From NCBI RefSeq assembly GCF_000715075.1, contig NC_134084.1:1924501-1988500 (forward strand): a stretch of DNA of 64,000 bases, read 5' to 3'. Both the position numbers and the translations under genes were made by a program. Source of the stretch: Nicotiana tabacum. Lineage: Eukaryota > Streptophyta > Magnoliopsida > Solanales > Solanaceae. Under the pieces are notes generated by a model. It made no database searches. It had not been told where the DNA came from and saw only the letters and a program-made list of their open reading frames with translations. Position 1 is the first letter of the stretch, and every line of letters starts with the position of its first letter. This document shows positions 59,861 to 64,000 of this stretch, in pieces.

Positions 59861-59987
59861 ATGGGGATGAGATCTGGTAAATTGATGTTTGGTTTTGTTT
59901 TAGTATTTGTTCTCTCGATCATTTTGCCTGCTGTTCAGGGACAAGATGGTTCTGCTCCGGCACCGGCACCGGCTCCGACCAGCGACG
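59861..59987 (+). CDS. Arabinogalactan peptide (AG-peptide), first exon
   Basis: The start is the ATG at 59861. An N-terminal signal peptide (MGMRSGKLMFGFVLVF then VLSIILPAVQG) is followed by the short mature region GQDGSAPAPAPAPTSDG, an Ala-Pro module whose prolines are normally hydroxylated and carry arabinogalactan. The frame reaches a donor GTTAGT after GACG at 59987. AGP16/20/22/41-type peptides have an intron at exactly this SDG position, and the second exon encodes the GPI-anchor signal. No such exon is seen before 64000, but a MULE begins 150 bp into the intron. The product should be a secreted, membrane-anchored cell-surface peptide. Whether this copy is functional cannot be decided from the window. 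Confidence 0.85.
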
Positions 59988-60549
59988 GTTAGTTTTTCTT
60001 TTATTCTATTTTCTTTTCTTTTTTTGCTTTCAATGGTGATTCATAAATATAGGATCTAGGATTTGATTGGACAGGTTCAACTTTTTATTACTGATGTAAG
60101 GAGTATTTTTCTTTAAGAAAAATGGTGATATTTAATGAGGATTTTTTCCCATATATACCATATGTGAAACCTTATTACCAAAAATGTTCATAATTTGTTA
60201 ATTACCCGCCCAGTCCACACTTTTACTACAATTTATATACCAATCCATAATTAGGCAGATTCTGTCATTTAAAACGCTCTAAAAAGAAGGCACGAAATCT
60301 GCGTTTGATTCTTTCCACATTAAATTCGAATTTTGAAACGGAAAGAGATCTCATTGCTGCGTAATTCTCTCATTCACTACAATTCTAAAACAACGCAAGC
60401 TTCAGAAGCTCCGGTACTCAAATTGCTTTTACAAATTCTACAACGCAATACAAATTGTAGAATTTAAAATTGTTCTTCATCGACCTCAGTACTCAAATTG
60501 TCGAACCTATATCTGTTCTTCATCTTTTTTCTCTCAACTACATGAAATC

Positions 60550-60780
60550 ATGTCAAAAATCCCAATAATGCCAAAATTGAATGGAAATTGGGATCACTAT
60601 GGCAGATTTAGAGATTTTGAAGCTGATGCCATTGTGGTAGATGAGAATGCAAGCTACGGAATTCTGATTTCTACAATTGCAGAACAACTATCGATTGATA
60701 CATCGGATAAAATTGTAGAAATCAAATACATTGTGAACGACAATTGTCCTCCAATGGAGATATTGAACATTAGTAGTTAG
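60550..60780 (+). pseudogene. MULE transposase N-terminal fragment
   Basis: A 76-residue ORF from the ATG at 60550 with KLNGNWDHYGRFRDFEADAI and EIKYIVNDNCPPMEI, which resembles the N-terminal region of MULE transposase-like proteins annotated in Solanaceae. It ends at 60780 without the DDE catalytic core or zinc finger. The similarity is from memory and needs a search. Confidence 0.55.
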
Positions 60781-61245
60781 CATAAAAAAGAAGCAGTAAT
60801 CTACATATGACTACAAAATATAACTAAAAGAAGAACAGCCTACTCACACCTATAACTACAAAACAATACAGGACATCTACACATGTAAACATTATCTCAA
60901 AACAATAAGGAAGAAAAGGGTAACCACAACTCTATAACTACAAAAATATAACAGTTAGTTCAAGTAACTCACAAAATGTAGATTAATTGTAGTTAGTATG
61001 AAGGTAAATGTAGCAGCATACAAAAGTGAAAAGTATATCTTATCTACAATTTATCCAGCAGACTACAAAATGACTACATTTATGCACTGTCTAAAAATCA
61101 CAATTACAATTAACCTACAAAATTGAGACAAACAATCTACAAAATTTGGACAATTTCACATTTTACCAAAAAATACTTGAACAACAGATTTTTACAACCA
61201 AAATCACACTAAAAAACTGTAAAGAAAAATAATTAGTGTTTACCT

Positions 61246-61641
61246 TTACCAAAATCTTTTGTGAACCAATTCTGGTACTTTTTTGGAGGGTTTCTTCTTT
61301 TTCGGTTTTGATGAAGAAGGAGAGACCTTGGGTTTTTTCACAGATGGAATTTTAGGGGAATGTTCAACAAAATCATCATCTACACACAACTCTTTGCCCT
61401 TTCGTTTGAGTTGTTTCTCGACTGGTTTATCACCTCCACCAGCATCAACATCGTGCAAATGCTTGGTTCTCATCTCCACACGGATTTGTCTAGGAGATGA
61501 AATACTAGTAGTAGGTTCACTTGCATGTGTCGATTTTGCGTTTTTGGGTGGTGATTTTGGTGTTAAAACACCCAAATCAAAGGATGGGATATCAACTAAT
61601 GTAGATTTTGAAGTTTTTTTTGCAGTGCTGATTTTTTTCAT
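61246..61641 (-). CDS. Lys/Ser/Pro-rich ORF carried by the MULE (Ulp1-related N-terminus?)
   Basis: 131 codons from the ATG at 61639-61641 (MKKISTAKKTSKSTLVDIPS), strongly basic, with nuclear-localisation-like clusters (KPKKKKPSKK at the end). A relative lies in the second MULE copy at 63671 on. Similar N-termini occur in Solanaceae proteins annotated as Ulp1-protease-like carried by MULEs (the Kaonashi type); the protease domain itself is absent here. The frame may continue past a splice site beyond 61246, because the coding character persists to the end. Expression is unknown. Confidence 0.45.
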   Translation of the reverse strand: MKKISTAKKTSKSTLVDIPSFDLGVLTPKSPPKNAKSTHASEPTTSISSPRQIRVEMRTKHLHDVDAGGGDKPVEKQLKRKGKELCVDDDFVEHSPKIPSVKKPKVSPSSSKPKKKKPSKKVPELVHKRFW

Positions 61642-62012
61642 GATTTGGGACTTGAAAAAACAGATGCAACTTCAAAATAGGATTTTGTGAAATTAACTAG
61701 AAAAGAAAATTGTAGAATCGTGGGTAACTGATGGTAAACTTGGGTGAAAGGCGAGTATACGAAAATGGGGGAATTAACTGAAGGTAAAACGTGGGGGGGT
61801 GTGGGGGGTGGGAGGAGAGAGAGGCGGGTAAACGAAAATGGAAGAATATACGCTCCTAAATTAACGCCTAATATAAATGAAACATTAATTATACCCTTAA
61901 TTTGAATTGTGGTATATAAATGGTAATTTGGTATGCTGAAATGTAATTAACACAATCCTTAAACATTGAGGGTAATAAGGTTTCATATATGGTATAGGAA
62001 GGTAAAAATCCC

Positions 62013-62629
62013 TAATAATTATATATGAGAATTTGTTTCAATTATTGAGCCTACGTATCAATTAATAGGGTTATTATCATGTTGATCACTATTTTTTAAG
62101 GGGCATAAAAAGTCTAAAGTGGACAACTAGAAGTAAACGGAGAGAGTATTATTCAGATACATATATCTTTTTTATCGAAAATTTGGCCACACACCTTCAG
62201 ATCTCTAAAATAAGTATTATTTGTTTTTAAATAAGCATTTTTGGTCTTTCAAAAGCGTTACTAAACAAGTTATAGATCTGAATATTGGCACTGGAGACCT
62301 GGAAAATCAACAAGCCAATTTTCCTTGCTAGTTCATCTTCAAATATCCATATCCAACCAAAAGTTTTCTGCTGTCTTTAACTCGAATTATATAGTAATTG
62401 ATAGATTAAGTATGCAATCAATGCGTTCAATTGAACTCACCATTTTCGACATTAAACATAAATATATATTCATAAAAAAAAACTAACTCAACTTTTGAAA
62501 GGAAGATATTACATTTTAAACCATAATTTCAAATATGTAATAAGTTCAATAGTAAAAGGTTGAACCCATCAAATAAAATCCTAAATACCTCTCACTAAAA
62601 AGTAAAAATATATAAATAATGGTCAAACT
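62013..62629. other. AT-rich DNA between the two MULE copies
   Basis: No gene. A stretch around 62420-62470 (ATGCGTTCAATTGAACTCAC, TTTTCGACATTAAACAT) recurs in diverged form at 63258-63300. Confidence 0.5.
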
Positions 62630-62634
62630 AGTTT

Positions 62635-62790
62635 GAAGGGGAGCTTTGAAGCAACGATAAACTTGTATCCGTCTAACTTATAGGTCATCAGTTCAAACCA
62701 TAAAATAACCACTAATACTTGCACAAATTAGGCCGATCCTGTCCATACGTGAACGTGGGATACATAATACAGCGGGCTGCCTTTTTTCAT
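62635..62790 (+). mobile_element. TS-related SINE remnant
   Basis: It has GGGGAGCTTTGAAGCAACGA and TTATAGGTCATCAGTTCAAA (box-like head) and a tail ACAGCGGGCTGCC, the same subfamily as the left SINE at 14022. Confidence 0.7.
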
Positions 62791-62804
62791 GTTCGAACTA
62801 GGGG

Positions 62805-63216
62805 AGAAATTCAAAAATAGCCACAGTTTCAAAAGTAATCGATATTTAGCCATTTTTCATGTAAAAATAAATTTGAACGAAAACACGGTTCAAAATCCAA
62901 AAAAAACTCCAGCATAATATACTGGAACTCCAGCATATTATAATGAAGTTCCAGTGTAATATACTGGTCCAGTATAATATGCTGGAAGTTCATACACAGG
63001 TGCTCCAATCTCCAATATATTATGCTGGAACTTTCCGCGTGTTGGAGTTCCAGTGTAATATGCTGGAAGTTCATACACAGGTGCACCGATCTCCAGTACA
63101 TTATGCTGGGTCAATCCCTGTTGCAGCAAAATATTAGCTATTTTTCAATAACTTTGCAAATACTGGCTATTTTTGAATGACCGGTCCGAAAACTGGCTAG
63201 CCCTTGCTATTTTAAC
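62805..63216. repeat. Palindrome-rich dispersed repeat, copy 3
   Basis: It starts AGAAATTCAAAAATAGCC and ends GCTATTTTAAC. The core contains ACTCCAGCATAATATACTGG-type inverted repeats, as in copies 1 and 2, and the shared tail GGCTATTTTTGAATGACC. Confidence 0.82.
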
Positions 63217-63303
63217 TCGATCTAGTATATATTTATAGGCGGGTTAAGCATATAATGAAATGCGTTCAACTGAATCCAACATTTTCGACACAAACATTAA
63301 AAA

Positions 63304-64000
63304 GGGATTTTTACCTTCCTATACCATATATGATGAAACCTTATTACCCTCAATGTTTAAGGATTGTGTTAATTACATTTCAGCATACCAAATTACTATT
63401 TATATACCACAATTCAAATTAAGGGTATAATTAATGCTTCATTTATATTAGGCATTAATTTAGGAGCGTATATTCTCCCATTTTCGTTTACCCGCCTCTC
63501 TCTCCTCCCACCCCCCACAACCCCCCACCTTCAGTTAATTCCCCCATTTTCGTATACTCGCCAGTTACCCACGTTTACCATCAGTTACCCACGATTCTAC
63601 AATTTTCTTTTCCAGTTATTTTCACAAAGTCCTATTTTGAAGTTGCATCTGTTTTTTCAAGTCCCAAATCATGAAAAAAATCAGCACTCCAAAAAAAAAA
63701 AGCTTTAAAAGCTACATTAGTTGATATCCCATCCTTTGATTTGGGTGTTTTAACACCAAAATCACCACCCAAAAACGCAAAATCGACACATGCAAGTGAA
63801 CCTACTACTAGTATTTCATCTCCTAGACAAATCCGTGTGGAGATGAGAACCAAGCATTTGCACGATGTTGATGCTGGTGGAGGTGATAAACCAGTCGAGA
63901 AACAACTCAAACGAAAGGGCAAAGAGTTGTGTGTAGATGATGATTTTGTTGAACATTCCCCTAAAATTCCATCTGTGAAAAAACCCAAGGTCTCTCCTTC
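63304..64000 (-). mobile_element. Mutator-like element copy 2, inverted, cut by the window end
   Basis: It starts with GGGATTTTTACCTTCC, the right terminal repeat of copy 1 in reverse, and runs to 64000 with sequence nearly identical to the reverse complement of 61320-62012. The two copies therefore point tail to tail, 1.29 kb apart. Confidence 0.88.
63671..64000 (+). pseudogene. Second copy of the MULE-borne Lys/Ser-rich ORF, frameshifted
   Basis: It starts with the same ATG context (MKKIST) but an A-run of about 11 near 63690-63701 shifts the frame into a stop. Downstream, the sequence for VDIPSFDLGVLTPKSPPKNA and the rest stays open in another frame to the window edge. Confidence 0.7.

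Larger units (their letters stand above)
60138..62012 (+). mobile_element. Mutator-like element (MULE) copy 1
   Basis: Terminal inverted repeats of about 42 bp: the left AGGATTTTTTCCC...GAAACCTTATTACC matches the reverse complement of the right GGTAATAAGGTTTC...AAAAATCCC. Inside are a transposase-like N-terminal ORF (60550-60780, +) and an oppositely oriented Lys/Ser-rich ORF (61246-61641). The transposase core is missing, so it is a deletion derivative. No convincing 9-bp target duplication was found. Confidence 0.75.

Overview
The window looks like nuclear DNA of a solanaceous plant, most likely a Nicotiana-type genome. Genes have GT..AG introns and AT-rich non-coding DNA. TS-type tRNA-derived SINEs, hAT and Stowaway MITEs, and nested Ty3/gypsy and Ty1/copia elements fill most of the space. 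No prokaryotic or organellar operon, no rRNA and no CRISPR array is visible.

Five host genes can be supported: (1) a group III WRKY transcription factor, three exons, 9762-11292 (+); (2) a small plastid-type membrane protein resembling the DUF3593/YCF49-like family, three exons including an 18-nt micro-exon, 12226-14823 (-); (3) a NAB-domain long coiled-coil protein of the CIP1/NETWORKED kind, two exons, 31348-35053 (-); (4) a DUF1221-type protein kinase-like protein that lacks the key catalytic residues, two exons, 40981-44287 (-); (5) the first exon of an arabinogalactan peptide gene, 59861-59987 (+), whose second exon is not visible before the window ends.

Layout: 1-7395 is the 5' part of a decayed Ty3/gypsy element on the minus strand, its gag broken by a 1.1-kb hAT element. 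A 178-bp satellite-like array (7391-8045), a microsatellite and a SINE precede the WRKY gene. A hAT MITE (15668-16308) is followed by the 3' half of a Tat-lineage gypsy element in minus orientation (about 16650-27480): integrase, a 90-bp tandem array and an oppositely oriented, intron-containing ORF. The array is split by a 4.8-kb solo LTR. The 3' end of an Athila-like element follows (27490-29777). After the NAB and kinase genes comes a full-span Ty1/copia element (46268-56744) with both LTRs, itself split by a 4.07-kb solo LTR. The right end holds nested MITEs, the AGP exon and two MULE copies in inverted orientation.

The host genes do not form an operon. Their association may be old: WRKY III beside AG-peptide, and NAB coiled-coil beside DUF1221 kinase, also occur together in Arabidopsis as far as I recall. 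The most unusual structures are the antisense spliced ORF of the Tat element, three copies of a repeat built from short palindromes, the inverted MULE pair with Ulp1-like cargo, and the pseudokinase. All calls come from reading the sequence; no database search was run.
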